DNA of 64,000 nucleotides from Prevotella merdae (GTDB taxonomy: Bacteria > Bacteroidota > Bacteroidia > Bacteroidales > Bacteroidaceae), in contig NZ_LT985323.1 of NCBI RefSeq assembly GCF_900290275.1, forward strand, positions 623,066-687,065, written 5' to 3'. The translations under genes and the position numbers were made by a program. The notes beneath the pieces are model-generated. The model was not told where the DNA came from. It saw nothing but the letters and a program-made list of their open reading frames with translations, and did no database searches. Numbering within the stretch: the stretch's first letter is position 1; each line of letters begins with the position of its first letter. Below, piece after piece: positions 54,518 through 63,470 of this stretch.

Positions 54518-55129
54518 ATGGACATACAAGAATTCAACAACACACAGTGGAGCCGTAATGTCATACTTGTAGACGGCGACTATGTAGACTCGGTGGCATT
54601 CGACCTCACTGTTAACTTCGAGCGCATGCTTGGACGCCGAATAAACAAAGCTGATACAGCACGATGGATAGACTGCATCGCACTTGACGGTGGAATGCGT
54701 GAAGGACGCGACTCAAACGGCGAGACACAGGTTATATTCATACATTCAAAGGACAAGCAACAGCTCGACAACTTCAACCCAGGCTCTTACGAGAACAACC
54801 TCAACGCTATGGCTTTCAAGGACTCGCTTGGCGAATTTATAATAAGTTCATACCCAGTTGAGGAAGTGGTCAAACACGACGACTTCTTTCTCGATATCCT
54901 CAAGACTGTGGTAAACCACAAGGATGTGCACCGTGTTATGGCCATACCCAATGCCGAACATCATGCCCTTTGGGACGCATTGCGCCATGTTTTGCGCGAC
55001 ATCGATGACGAGGAGAAGCGTGTAACACTGTTTGCAATGCAACCAATGGACGGTGGCAACTTCAAGCAAGAAATCCTCGGATTCTCTCTGATGAACGCCC
55101 TTGGAATACGAGGCGACGAGCTGAAGTAA
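54518..55129 (+). CDS. Conserved protein of unknown function (DUF6621-like)
   Basis: A 203-residue soluble protein without signal or membrane segment. It begins MDIQEFNNTQWSRNVILVDGDYVDS and has an alternating alpha/beta pattern with acidic residues (VILVDGDYVD, WIDCIALDGG). It recalls a Bacteroidetes-only family that commonly sits beside the MaoC and carboxynorspermidine genes; the DUF6621 name is from memory and should be checked. The near-zero gap to the MaoC gene (9 bp) suggests linked function. I do not assign an activity. Confidence 0.65.
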   Translation: MDIQEFNNTQWSRNVILVDGDYVDSVAFDLTVNFERMLGRRINKADTARWIDCIALDGGMREGRDSNGETQVIFIHSKDKQQLDNFNPGSYENNLNAMAFKDSLGEFIISSYPVEEVVKHDDFFLDILKTVVNHKDVHRVMAIPNAEHHALWDALRHVLRDIDDEEKRVTLFAMQPMDGGNFKQEILGFSLMNALGIRGDELK

Positions 55130-55222
55130 TGTTCATCCAACATAAAGTATAGACGACCTTTAGGTCTCATTATTTCTATCAAAAAGAAAAACAAATTAAC
55201 AACTATAACAAAAGAAACGACA

Positions 55223-56449
55223 ATGGGAAAAGTATTAATGATTGGCGCTGGTGGCGTCGCTACCGTTGCAGCGTTCAAGATTGCACAGAATGCTGACGTT
55301 TTCACCGACTTTATGATTGCAAGCCGCACCAAGGCTAAGTGCGACAAGATTGTAGAGGCCATCGGCAACCCTAATATCAAGACAGCGCAAGTAGATGCCG
55401 ACGACGTTGAGCAGCTTAAGGCTCTATTCAACGATTACAAGCCTGAGCTGGTTATCAACCTTGCTCTGCCATACCAGGATCTTACCATCATGGAGGCTTG
55501 TCTTGCTTGCGGATGCTCTTATCTCGATACTGCCAACTATGAGCCTAAAGACGAGGCTCACTTCGAGTACTCATGGCAGTGGGCTTATAAGAAGCGCTTT
55601 GAGGATGCCGGTCTTACTGCAATTCTTGGTTGCGGTTTCGACCCAGGTGTTACAAGCATCTTCACTGCATATGCTGCCAAGCACCACTTCGACGAGATTC
55701 AGTATCTCGACATTGTTGACTGCAACGCTGGCAACCACCACAAGGCTTTTGCCACTAACTTCAACCCAGAGATCAACATACGCGAAATTACACAGAAGGG
55801 TCTATATTGGGAAGACGGCAAGTGGGTTGAAACCGCTCCGCTCGAAATACACAAGTCTCTGACATATCCTGAGGTTGGTCCTAAGGAGAGTTACTTGCTA
55901 CACCACGAGGAGATAGAGAGTCTTGTTAAGAACTATCCTACTATCAAGCGCGCTCGCTTCTGGATGACATTCGGTCAGCAATATCTTACATATCTTGACT
56001 GCATACAAAACCTCGGCATGTCGCGCATCGACGAGATTACATACGAGGCTCCGCTTACCGACGACCCAACCAAGAAGGTTAAGGTAAACATCGTACCTCT
56101 GCAGTTCCTTAAGGCTGTGTTGCCTAACCCACAGGATCTCGGCGAGAACTACGATGGACAGACATCTATCGGTTGCCGCATCCGTGGTTTGAAGGACGGC
56201 AAGGAGCAGACCTACTACGTATATAACAACTGCTCGCACGAAGCTGCCTATAAGGAGACTGGTATGCAGGGCGTAAGCTACACCACCGGTGTGCCTGCAA
56301 TGATTGGCGCTATGATGTTCTTCAAGGGTCTGTGGCGTAAGCCGGGCGTTTGGAACGTTGAGGAGTTTGATCCAGATCCATTCATGGAGCAGCTCAACAA
56401 GCAGGGCCTGCCTTGGCATGAGATATTCGGTGGCGACCTGGAGTTGTAA
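55223..56449 (+). CDS. Carboxynorspermidine dehydrogenase (saccharopine dehydrogenase family)
   Basis: NADPH-dependent enzyme condensing a diamine with aspartate semialdehyde to carboxy(nor)spermidine, the alternative route to spermidine used by many Bacteroidetes. The 408-residue protein has the N-terminal Rossmann motif VLMIGAGGVATVAAFKI, GCGFDPGVTS and the family's FAYAAKHHF-type linker, then DIVDCNAGNHHKAFATNFNPEIN. The gene symbol for this enzyme varies, so none is given. SpeA 7 kb upstream supplies agmatine for the same pathway; the decarboxylase partner is not in this window. A 36-bp A-rich spacer separates it from recA. Confidence 0.88.
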   Translation: MGKVLMIGAGGVATVAAFKIAQNADVFTDFMIASRTKAKCDKIVEAIGNPNIKTAQVDADDVEQLKALFNDYKPELVINLALPYQDLTIMEACLACGCSYLDTANYEPKDEAHFEYSWQWAYKKRFEDAGLTAILGCGFDPGVTSIFTAYAAKHHFDEIQYLDIVDCNAGNHHKAFATNFNPEINIREITQKGLYWEDGKWVETAPLEIHKSLTYPEVGPKESYLLHHEEIESLVKNYPTIKRARFWMTFGQQYLTYLDCIQNLGMSRIDEITYEAPLTDDPTKKVKVNIVPLQFLKAVLPNPQDLGENYDGQTSIGCRIRGLKDGKEQTYYVYNNCSHEAAYKETGMQGVSYTTGVPAMIGAMMFFKGLWRKPGVWNVEEFDPDPFMEQLNKQGLPWHEIFGGDLEL

Positions 56450-56485
56450 TTCTAAACTCAAAATTCAAAACTCAAAATTCCATTT

Positions 56486-57511
56486 ATGGCAAAGACAGAA
56501 GAAATGTCGCTTGCTCAGGAGGGCAAACTAAAGGCTCTCCAGGCAGCGATGTCTAAAATAGAAAAAGACTTCGGCAAAGGCTCTATCATGAAGCTCGGCG
56601 ACGAGCAGGTAGAGAACGTTGAGGTTATCCCTACTGGCAGTATAGGTCTTGATGCCGCTCTCGGCGTAGGCGGATACCCAAAGGGACGTATTATTGAGAT
56701 ATATGGTCCAGAGTCGTCTGGTAAGACAACTCTCGCCATTCATGCTATTGCCGAGTCGCAGAAGGCAGGTGGTATAGCAGCCTTTATCGATGCTGAGCAC
56801 GCTTTCGACCGCTTCTATGCAGCCAAGCTTGGTGTAGATGTAGACAATCTATGGATTTCGCAGCCAGACAATGGCGAACAAGCTCTTGAGATAGCCGACC
56901 AACTTATACGCTCTTCGGCTATTGACATTATCGTTATCGACTCTGTTGCAGCACTTACACCTAAGGCTGAGATTGAGGGCGATATGGGCGACAACAAGGT
57001 TGGCTTGCAAGCTCGCCTTATGTCGCAGGCTTTACGCAAGCTCACCAGTACCATATCTAAGACCAACACCACATGTATCTTCATCAACCAGTTGCGCGAG
57101 AAGATTGGCGTAATGTTTGGTAATCCTGAGACTACAACTGGTGGTAACGCCTTGAAGTTCTACTCTTCAGTGCGCCTAGACATACGCAAGGTTACGGGCA
57201 TTAAGGACGGCGACCAGATTATAGGCAATCAGGTTCGCGTCAAGGTAATCAAGAACAAGGTGGCTCCTCCATTCCGCAAGACCGAGTTCGAGATTATGTT
57301 TGGCGAGGGCATATCTAAGGTTGGCGAAATTGTAGACCTTGGTGTTGAATACAACATAATACAGAAGTCGGGCTCTTGGTACAGCTATAATGGCTCTAAA
57401 CTTGCACAAGGTCGCGATGCAACCAAGTCGTTGCTTAAGGACAACCCCGAGCTTATGGAAGAACTTGAGGGTCTTATCAAGCAAGCTATAAGCGACCACC
57501 GCGAGGGCTAA
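56486..57511 (+). CDS. recA: Recombinase RecA
   Basis: Forms filaments on single-stranded DNA, performs strand exchange and activates LexA cleavage. The 341-residue protein has the P-loop GPESSGKTT at 74-82, the [20 protein letters not shown] segment containing loop L1, loop L2 around [18 protein letters not shown], and the KNKVAPPF C-terminal block. No SOS-type palindrome is evident in the short A-rich spacer upstream, so it may depend on the upstream genes' transcript or a cryptic promoter. A shared terminator follows. Confidence 0.97.
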   Translation: MAKTEEMSLAQEGKLKALQAAMSKIEKDFGKGSIMKLGDEQVENVEVIPTGSIGLDAALGVGGYPKGRIIEIYGPESSGKTTLAIHAIAESQKAGGIAAFIDAEHAFDRFYAAKLGVDVDNLWISQPDNGEQALEIADQLIRSSAIDIIVIDSVAALTPKAEIEGDMGDNKVGLQARLMSQALRKLTSTISKTNTTCIFINQLREKIGVMFGNPETTTGGNALKFYSSVRLDIRKVTGIKDGDQIIGNQVRVKVIKNKVAPPFRKTEFEIMFGEGISKVGEIVDLGVEYNIIQKSGSWYSYNGSKLAQGRDATKSLLKDNPELMEELEGLIKQAISDHREG

Positions 57512-57550
57512 TGCTATTTGCGGTGTTCAAATCAAGACAAGCAAAAAAAA

Positions 57551-57586
57551 ACAGTTGGATACACAAAAGCATCCAACTGTTTTTTT
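57551..57586. terminator. bidirectional terminator between recA and the dbpA-like gene
   Basis: ACAGTTGGAT and ATCCAACTGT form a perfect 10-bp stem with a 10-nt loop, preceded by eight A and followed by six T, so it can terminate on both strands. Confidence 0.93.
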
Positions 57587-57617
57587 ATTGCCTTCTTTTA
57601 TTAAATAGGAATGAGCA

Positions 57618-58940
57618 TTAACTGCGCACTTCCTCCACTTTGGTTTTCATTCCCTTTATCTTAGCTCCAGCTGCCAACTTAATAACGTTGCGAGCCACTC
57701 CACGCGCCACTGCCACGTAGGCATAACGCTCGTACACATCGATACGACCTATATCCGAACCCTTAAGCGAGCACGTCTTGCATAGGAAACCAAGTATATC
57801 ACCTTTCGAAATCTTGTCCTTCTTACCCTTTCCTATATACAGTGTTGTCATACGTGGCACAGGTGGACAAGCCTTAGCATCAGGAACTACAAATTCCTCT
57901 GTATTCTCCTTTACATATTCGGGAAGAGTCTCCTCCGGACCTATTATCATAAAGGCACGACCAGTAGCCTCCCAACGACCAGTACGACCTACACGATGAA
58001 TGTACTCGTCCTCTCCTACCGGCAGGTTATAGTGAATAACATTATTCACCTCGGGTATGTCGAGACCGCGTGCAGCAAGGTCGGTACCAACAAGAACGTT
58101 TACCGACTGGTTGGCAAAACGATATACAGCCTCCTCACGTTGGTCCTGATCCAGTCCACCATGCAGACAACTTACAGCCACACCCTTATCGGCAAGATAT
58201 TTACCCACACGCTCCACACCGTCACGATAGTTCATGAATACAATGGTCTGCTGATTGCCAAAGGCATAAATCATACGCATAAGCGTGTCTATCTTGTCCT
58301 TCTCGGGCGACTTTACAGTATACAATCCTATTCGATCAGGTGTCTGCTCCTCGTCAATACGATAGTCGATGCGCTGTGTTCGTCCCATACGCACAAAGGC
58401 TGGCATTTCCTCAGCATCGGTTGCTGAAAGCAGAAGGCGACGCTCCACATTAGGCAGACTCTCCAATGCCTTCTGCATCTCGGCACGGAAACCCATGCGC
58501 AAGCACTTGTCAAACTCGTCTATAATAAGCCAGCGCACAGATTCTACCGAGAAGTTAAGTTTGTCAATATGGTCGTTCAATCTACCTGGAGTACAAAACA
58601 CTACTTGTGGACGTGTGCGCATAATAGTGCGGTGTTCGTCCATAGTAGGACGTCCGCCATAAAGACATTCCGAACGCATGCCAGTGCCCATGCGTCTAAA
58701 TACATCATTCGATTGCATTGCCAGCTCTCTACCAGGCACAATAACCACCGCCTGAACCTCGTCAAGTGCAGGGTCAAGCTTAGTTGCAAGTGGCAAGAGA
58801 TAAGCAAGCGTTTTGCCGCTACCAGTAGGAGCCAATACTACGATATCCTTATCGCTGTGCAACACAGCCCCGATAGTATCCTGCTGCATATCGTTTAGCG
58901 CTTCGATACGCAGTTTCTGAAGTGTTGTTTCTATATTCAT
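57618..58940 (-). CDS. dbpA: DbpA-like DEAD-box RNA helicase
   Basis: ATP-dependent RNA helicase in large-subunit rRNA assembly. The 440-residue protein has the helicase motifs APTGSGKT (I), IIDEFDKCLRMGF (II; DEFD in place of DEAD), LLSATD (III) and HRVGRTGR (VI). A C-terminal DbpA RNA-binding domain (from about residue 365, MTTLYIGKGKKDKISKGDIL) recognises 23S helix 92 in E. coli. The start is the ATG at 58940 rather than 58964. It is convergent with recA across the shared terminator. Confidence 0.9.
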   Translation of the reverse strand: MNIETTLQKLRIEALNDMQQDTIGAVLHSDKDIVVLAPTGSGKTLAYLLPLATKLDPALDEVQAVVIVPGRELAMQSNDVFRRMGTGMRSECLYGGRPTMDEHRTIMRTRPQVVFCTPGRLNDHIDKLNFSVESVRWLIIDEFDKCLRMGFRAEMQKALESLPNVERRLLLSATDAEEMPAFVRMGRTQRIDYRIDEEQTPDRIGLYTVKSPEKDKIDTLMRMIYAFGNQQTIVFMNYRDGVERVGKYLADKGVAVSCLHGGLDQDQREEAVYRFANQSVNVLVGTDLAARGLDIPEVNNVIHYNLPVGEDEYIHRVGRTGRWEATGRAFMIIGPEETLPEYVKENTEEFVVPDAKACPPVPRMTTLYIGKGKKDKISKGDILGFLCKTCSLKGSDIGRIDVYERYAYVAVARGVARNVIKLAAGAKIKGMKTKVEEVRS

Positions 58941-59002
58941 TGCATTATTTGTTTTTATTGCCAATAAGCTGTCTATCTATTGCCGACACACAGCCATCTT
59001 TT

Positions 59003-59011
59003 GCAAAGATA
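59003..59011 (-). promoter_or_regulatory. -7 promoter box for the dbpA-like gene
   Basis: TATCTTTGC on the minus strand, 62 nt before the ATG at 58940. No TTG at standard spacing. Confidence 0.5.
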
Positions 59012-59143
59012 CGTAGAATAAAATGAATTCTACAGAAACGCAACAAAAAATGTTGAGATAGCATTAATTAAAAACACATTAAAGGATTGTGAATAAAAAA
59101 AGAAAAAAAACAGGATGTAGAGTGATGAACCAAATAAAAATAT

Positions 59144-59152
59144 TAATTTTGC
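59144..59152 (+). promoter_or_regulatory. -7 promoter box for coaD-ybeY
   Basis: TAATTTTGC matches the consensus and is 76 nt before the coaD ATG; the leader contains the 22-bp duplicate at 59171. Confidence 0.5.
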
Positions 59153-59170
59153 AATGGACATACCTATTTT

Positions 59171-59214
59171 AATAAGGCAACCGAAATAAATTAATAAGGC
59201 TACCCAAAATAAGA
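59171..59214 (+). repeat. two 22-bp tandem repeats in the coaD leader
   Basis: AATAAGGC(A/T)ACC(G/C)AAATAA occurs at 59171 and again at 59193, an exact 22-bp offset. It is the smallest of the four 22-bp arrays in this window and lies in the untranslated leader. Confidence 0.75.
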
Positions 59215-59228
59215 CAAACAGTATATAG

Positions 59229-59681
59229 ATGGAGCGAACTGGAATATTCGTCGGGTCGTTCGACCCATTCACTATAGGACACGACTCGGTGGTAAAACGT
59301 GCTGTAAAGATGTTCGACAAGCTTGTTATCGGCGTTGGCGTTAACGAGAGCAAGCGATATATGCAAACTGCCGACGAGCGCGTTGAGGCCATAAGGCGTC
59401 TATACAAGGACGATAACCGAATAAGTGTGGAGAAGTATAGCGGACTTACTGCCGAATTTGCACGGCAAATGAGTGCTGAGTTTATTGTAAAGGGAGTGCG
59501 CTCTGTAAAAGACTTTGAGTTCGAACGCGAGCAAGCCGACATAAACCGCCGACTTACAGGAGTAGAGACTGTGCTTCTGTATGCCGAGCCAGGCATGGAC
59601 AGCATATCATCATCTGTAGTGAGAGAACTTACACACTTCGGCTACGACTGCAGCCAATTCCTACCTAAAGTTCAGGAATAA
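59229..59681 (+). CDS. coaD: Phosphopantetheine adenylyltransferase
   Basis: Fourth step of coenzyme A synthesis, adenylating 4'-phosphopantetheine. The 150-residue protein has the nucleotidyltransferase motif FVGSFDPFTIGHDSVV near the N terminus and the ISSSVVREL signature near residue 128, with all expected core residues. ybeY follows after 32 bp on the same strand. Confidence 0.96.
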   Translation: MERTGIFVGSFDPFTIGHDSVVKRAVKMFDKLVIGVGVNESKRYMQTADERVEAIRRLYKDDNRISVEKYSGLTAEFARQMSAEFIVKGVRSVKDFEFEREQADINRRLTGVETVLLYAEPGMDSISSSVVRELTHFGYDCSQFLPKVQE

Positions 59682-59713
59682 AGAGATAAGTATAAATTTA
59701 AAAAAACAGATTT

Positions 59714-60139
59714 ATGATTACATATAATGTAGACGGCGTGAAGATGCCGAAGATTAGGAAACGTGACACATCAGCATGGATACGTGCCGTAGCTGCTACA
59801 TACCAGCTTAAGGTTGGCGAGATTGGCTATATGTTTGTGGATGACGAGAAGATTCTCGAAGTAAACAACGAATACTTAGGTCACGACTATTACACAGATG
59901 TCATAACCTTCGACTACGACGAGCCCGGCATTGTAAGTGGCGATATCGTTATATCGCTCGACACCGTGCGCACCAATGCCGAGAAGTTTGGCAAGGAATA
60001 CGATGACGAGCTGCACCGTGTCATAATACACGGCATTCTGCATCTCTGTGGCATCAACGACAAAGGACCTGGCGAGCGCGAAATAATGGAGGCCGAGGAA
60101 AACAAGGCACTTGCTCTGCTTGCCGAAATGAAGAAGTAA
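59714..60139 (+). CDS. ybeY: Endoribonuclease/rRNA maturation factor YbeY
   Basis: Metalloprotein in 16S rRNA 3' maturation and ribosome quality control. The 141-residue protein shows the Zn-site region VIIHGILHLCGINDKGP. Two histidines of the usual H-x3-H-x5-H are present, but the third position is Asp (HGILHLCGIND), a change I recall as common in Bacteroidetes homologues. The DVITFDYDE core strand is intact. It is paired with coaD and convergent with a DUF4294 gene. Confidence 0.92.
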   Translation: MITYNVDGVKMPKIRKRDTSAWIRAVAATYQLKVGEIGYMFVDDEKILEVNNEYLGHDYYTDVITFDYDEPGIVSGDIVISLDTVRTNAEKFGKEYDDELHRVIIHGILHLCGINDKGPGEREIMEAEENKALALLAEMKK

Positions 60140-60147
60140 TAAAAATA

Positions 60148-60179
60148 TAGGAGGTATGGTCCACTAACCATATCTCCTA
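60148..60179. terminator. bidirectional hairpin between ybeY and the DUF4294 gene
   Basis: TAGGAGGTATGGT (60148-60160) pairs with ACCATATCTCCTA (60167-60179), one G-T pair, loop of 6 nt, preceded by AAAAATA and followed by a T-poor stretch. Convergent position supports shared termination. Confidence 0.65.
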
Positions 60180-60206
60180 CATCATTATCTATATTTGCTA
60201 TATTAT

Positions 60207-60860
60207 TTATATCTGTCCAGCCTCTACCTGCCTTACTATGCGCTCCGTAAAGCGGTCTACACCATTAGGGTCGTACTTCTTGGTGAGCGAGGCACCAAAT
60301 AGCGAGGCAAATGCCTGATAAAATCCGGCACGTATCGGACCGAGAAACGCCTGTATCAACTGATACGATGACGAGTCACACTCGCGGTAAATTAGTTTTA
60401 TTAGCAACTTGCCCTGCGAGTAGGTCAGTTTTTTCATGCGTGGAGTATAACGCTTGCGTATATCCTTCTCCACAAGTTTCATGTGCTCTTCCTTAGCCTT
60501 CTTGTTTGGCAATGTCTGCAGATAGTCGTATGTCTCGATTATAATGGCATTCACTTCCTTGGCAATAGGCAACACCTTCTTGATATTAGCCACCAGGCGA
60601 TTGTATGCCAGGCGTTGACGTGGGTCGGCAAAGGTTAGCTTGGGATAAATATACAGCGCGTTAAGCTCTACATATTGTATGCTGTCGCCATCGACAAGGG
60701 CCTTGCTCACTTTTACCATCGGCACAAATGTTGGCGATGATTGGTCGGCATTGCTTTTGCTGTCGACATCGTCAGTATCGACGGTTGACGTGTTTTGCCC
60801 ATAAGCAGCGCCAAGGCTGAATAGGCACAACAATAATATAACTATATGTTTTGCTTTCAT
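60207..60860 (-). CDS. DUF4294 exported protein
   Basis: A 217-residue protein with a signal peptide (MKAKHIVILLLCLFSLGAAYGQ). The mature part is helical and highly charged and has the DUF4294 pattern YPKLTFADPRQRLAYNRLVANIKKVLPIAKE and YSQGKLLIKLIYRECDSSSYQLIQ, a family confined to Bacteroidetes with no known role. The ATG at 60860 is chosen because a TACATTTGC box overlaps the longer ORF start at 60872. Single gene unit. Confidence 0.82.
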   Translation of the reverse strand: MKAKHIVILLLCLFSLGAAYGQNTSTVDTDDVDSKSNADQSSPTFVPMVKVSKALVDGDSIQYVELNALYIYPKLTFADPRQRLAYNRLVANIKKVLPIAKEVNAIIIETYDYLQTLPNKKAKEEHMKLVEKDIRKRYTPRMKKLTYSQGKLLIKLIYRECDSSSYQLIQAFLGPIRAGFYQAFASLFGASLTKKYDPNGVDRFTERIVRQVEAGQI

Positions 60861-60868
60861 AACTGGGT

Positions 60869-60877
60869 GCAAATGTA
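60869..60877 (-). promoter_or_regulatory. -7 promoter box for the DUF4294 gene
   Basis: TACATTTGC on the minus strand, 8 nt before the ATG at 60860, so the leader would be only a few bases. No TTG at standard spacing. Confidence 0.5.
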
Positions 60878-60952
60878 CACAGAATATTTGGAATTGAGAG
60901 AGTTAATTGAGTAAACTATATTAAACCATTACATTTTTTATTTATCACTAAG

Positions 60953-63118
60953 ATGAAAAGATTCATACTCACTGCCTCAATAGCCCTTCTTGCTATTGCG
61001 GCAAGCGCAGTACCCGCAAAACGTGGACAATGGCGCAACGTACAGCTTGCCAACGGAAATACTGTTCGTGTTCAACTCGTAGGCGATGAGCACATGCACT
61101 ACTATGCAAGCGAAGACGGAACACGCTATTCGTTCGACTCTACCACCGGATTCTATTATCCTATTAGCGACGTACAGATGGCTTCCAAACTTAAGCGTGC
61201 AGCCATACGCCGACAGGATATTGCCAACAAGAAACGACCATACAGACTGGGCAATATCGACAAGAATGTATTCCAAGGCACTAAGAAAGCTATTGTTATT
61301 CTGGCTGAATTTACAGACAAAAAGTTTAAGGCTGCCAACAACATGGCACTATACAAGAAAGCCATCAACGGCATAAACTATAACGAAGCGCCTTTCAACG
61401 GTTCGGTACGCGACTATTTCCGTGCGCAAAGCCACGGACAGTTTGATATCGACTTTGATGTTGTGGGCGTATGTCCACTTAAAGGCAATTATGCCGAATA
61501 TGGAGCAAACTACAGCGACGAAGACGAGCCCTATGCCTACAAAATGATTGTGGAAGCCTGCCAATGGGCACACAACAATGGCACCGACTTCTCTAAGTAC
61601 GACTGGAACGGCGATGGATACGTTGACCAGGTGTATGTGCTGTATGCCGGATTGGGCGAGGCTGACGGTGGCGACGTCAATACCGTATGGCCACATATGT
61701 TCTACCTTACTTATACCAACTATAAGAAACCGCTGACACTTGACGGTGTAAACATCGATACATATGCATGCGGACCTGAATTGCAGGGCGGTGGCAGCAA
61801 CAATGGCGTGGGTACTTTCTGCCACGAATTTTCTCACTGTATGGGTTTCCCTGACCTTTACGACTATAACGGCAAATGGTATGGCATGGGACACTTCGAC
61901 CTTATGGACTCTGGAAGCTATAATGGCAGTGGATTCTTGCCTGCTGGATACAGCGCTGCCGAGAAGAGCGATTGCGGATGGATTGAACTGAAGGACATGA
62001 CAGACATTACCGAGACTGTAAACATCACGGATATGGCTCCACAGACTCAAGGAGGCGATGCATACATAATCAAGAACAAGGGCAACGAGGATGAGTTCTA
62101 CGTTGTAGAGTATAGAGCACAAGAGGGATGGGATGCCGAACTGCCTAACCAAGGCATTATGATTACACAGATTGACTATGATGCCGATGTCTGGGAATAC
62201 AACTGCACCAACACAAAAGATTACTACTACAAGGGCAACCAGAAGCTTTTGAACAACCACATGCGTTGGACTATAAAGCGTGCCGACAATTCTTCAAGCT
62301 ATTTCAGTGACGGCCATGCTCTGTACCCATACAATAGCAACAACAAGCTTACAAGCTCATCCAAGCCTGCCGCAAGCTTGTATACCGCCAACAGCGACGG
62401 TACAAAATTCCTGAACGTAAACATAGAGAATATGGCCTTAGCCGACGACTATTCTACGGCTTCTCTATCGTTCGTTCCCAAGAAAGACAGTGGTTCGGAG
62501 GACAAGCCCGTTATTCCAGAGGGCAATTATCTATTCTATGAGTCGTTCAACAAGAATAAGGGTACTGGCGGTAACGACGGTCTGTGGAGCGGTTCTATAG
62601 CAAGTACACAGAAGCTGAATAACGACAACGAGGGCTGGACAAGCGCTAACGACAAGATATATGGTGCCAACAAGTGTATCAAATTGGGTACTACTAATTA
62701 TTCAGGCACAGCAACATCACCGGCTTTCACCGTCAACGGCACAGCAACCCTTACATTCAAGGCTGGAGCATGGAATACAACCAATGACGGCACCACACTT
62801 ACAGTATCGACATCTAACGGCTCACTCGGCCAGACATCATTCAACATGACACGTGGCGATTGGACTAACTTCAGTACCACTATCAACGCTAATGGCAACG
62901 TGAAGCTTACATTCACTACATCTGCCAAACGTTTCTTCCTCGACGAGATTATGGTAACTGCCACCGCAACTGGCATTGCATCAACAACTGCCGACATTGC
63001 CAAGACTACCGTAATTGGATACTTTGCACTCGACGGCACACGCTTACAGAGCCCAAGAAAGGGTGTCAACATCGTGAAGTATGCTGATGGAAGCTCTAAG
63101 AAAATTGTTATGATGTAA
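60953..63118 (+). CDS. Secreted M6-family metalloprotease with C-terminal sorting-type tail
   Basis: A 721-residue exported zinc protease. Signal peptide MKRFILTASIALLAIAASAV is followed by a propeptide-like region and the M6 (immune inhibitor A-like) catalytic domain. The zinc motif is HEFSHCMGFPD at about residues 291-301 (HExxH and the downstream Asp), and the Met-turn region follows at GHFDLMDSGSYNG. A beta-rich region (about 520-665) resembles a carbohydrate- or adhesion-type jelly roll. The last 45 residues (YFALDGTRLQSPRKGVNIVKYADGS) resemble the C-terminal signal of type IX-secreted or surface proteins of Prevotella. Substrate unknown; nutrient protein breakdown is likely. Confidence 0.87.
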   Translation: MKRFILTASIALLAIAASAVPAKRGQWRNVQLANGNTVRVQLVGDEHMHYYASEDGTRYSFDSTTGFYYPISDVQMASKLKRAAIRRQDIANKKRPYRLGNIDKNVFQGTKKAIVILAEFTDKKFKAANNMALYKKAINGINYNEAPFNGSVRDYFRAQSHGQFDIDFDVVGVCPLKGNYAEYGANYSDEDEPYAYKMIVEACQWAHNNGTDFSKYDWNGDGYVDQVYVLYAGLGEADGGDVNTVWPHMFYLTYTNYKKPLTLDGVNIDTYACGPELQGGGSNNGVGTFCHEFSHCMGFPDLYDYNGKWYGMGHFDLMDSGSYNGSGFLPAGYSAAEKSDCGWIELKDMTDITETVNITDMAPQTQGGDAYIIKNKGNEDEFYVVEYRAQEGWDAELPNQGIMITQIDYDADVWEYNCTNTKDYYYKGNQKLLNNHMRWTIKRADNSSSYFSDGHALYPYNSNNKLTSSSKPAASLYTANSDGTKFLNVNIENMALADDYSTASLSFVPKKDSGSEDKPVIPEGNYLFYESFNKNKGTGGNDGLWSGSIASTQKLNNDNEGWTSANDKIYGANKCIKLGTTNYSGTATSPAFTVNGTATLTFKAGAWNTTNDGTTLTVSTSNGSLGQTSFNMTRGDWTNFSTTINANGNVKLTFTTSAKRFFLDEIMVTATATGIASTTADIAKTTVIGYFALDGTRLQSPRKGVNIVKYADGSSKKIVMM

Positions 63119-63142
63119 ACAGGTTGTTCACCTCAATTTATG

Positions 63143-63230
63143 AATACGTTATCATTGGCTTACGAAAACGTTATCGATCAACTATAAATACGTTTTCGTT
63201 GGCAAATGATAACGTATTCATTTTTTCACT
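63143..63230. repeat. four 22-bp tandem repeats (AATACGTTATC-type)
   Basis: Units start at 63143, 63165, 63187 and 63209. Each carries a (T/A)ACGT core at the same phase (AATACGTTATC, AAAACGTTATC, AATACGTTTTC, ATAACGTATTC). The 15-nt left end GAATACGTTATCATT is the exact inverse of AATGATAACGTATTC at the right end, so the whole array can form a hairpin. It begins 24 bp after the protease stop. Confidence 0.92.
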
Positions 63231-63347
63231 AAATAGTAAGCAAGTGTAAAGATACTAAATCAGTTTCAATTCAACGACCAACCTACTGCCTTTAATTTTG
63301 ACCTTTACAATGATGAAAAGTAAAAAATCGTGGAGATATTCTTCTTT

Positions 63348-63383
63348 GTCCAATAATTTGACAACTGTGTCTAATTATTGGAC
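63348..63383. repeat. inverted repeat upstream of the TolC-family gene
   Basis: GTCCAATAATT (63348-63358) and AATTATTGGAC (63373-63383) are perfect inverses around a 14-nt loop. TTGAC-AACTG and TTGGAC-ATTCTG inside it are also offset by 22 nt, so this may be a decayed 22-bp repeat. The rest of the 63231-63470 gap shows nothing further. Confidence 0.55.
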
Positions 63384-63434
63384 ATTCTGTTTTATGAGAC
63401 TTCTGTGCTAATCTTTTGACTATCAGTAGAATTG

Positions 63435-63442
63435 TAGTTTTG
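63435..63442 (+). promoter_or_regulatory. possible -7 box for the TolC-family gene
   Basis: TAGTTTTG fits TAnnTTTG and lies 28 nt before the first in-frame ATG. A TTG at 63416-63418 is only 16 nt away, shorter than usual. Confidence 0.4.
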
Positions 63443-63470
63443 GCACAGCCATTGTCCTCATTATATAAAA

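Noticed and set aside
61349..62260. 303-codon antisense ORF inside the M6 protease gene
   Set aside because: The sense frame has a signal peptide and the HEFSH zinc motif. The antisense frame has no recognisable domain and follows from codon bias.
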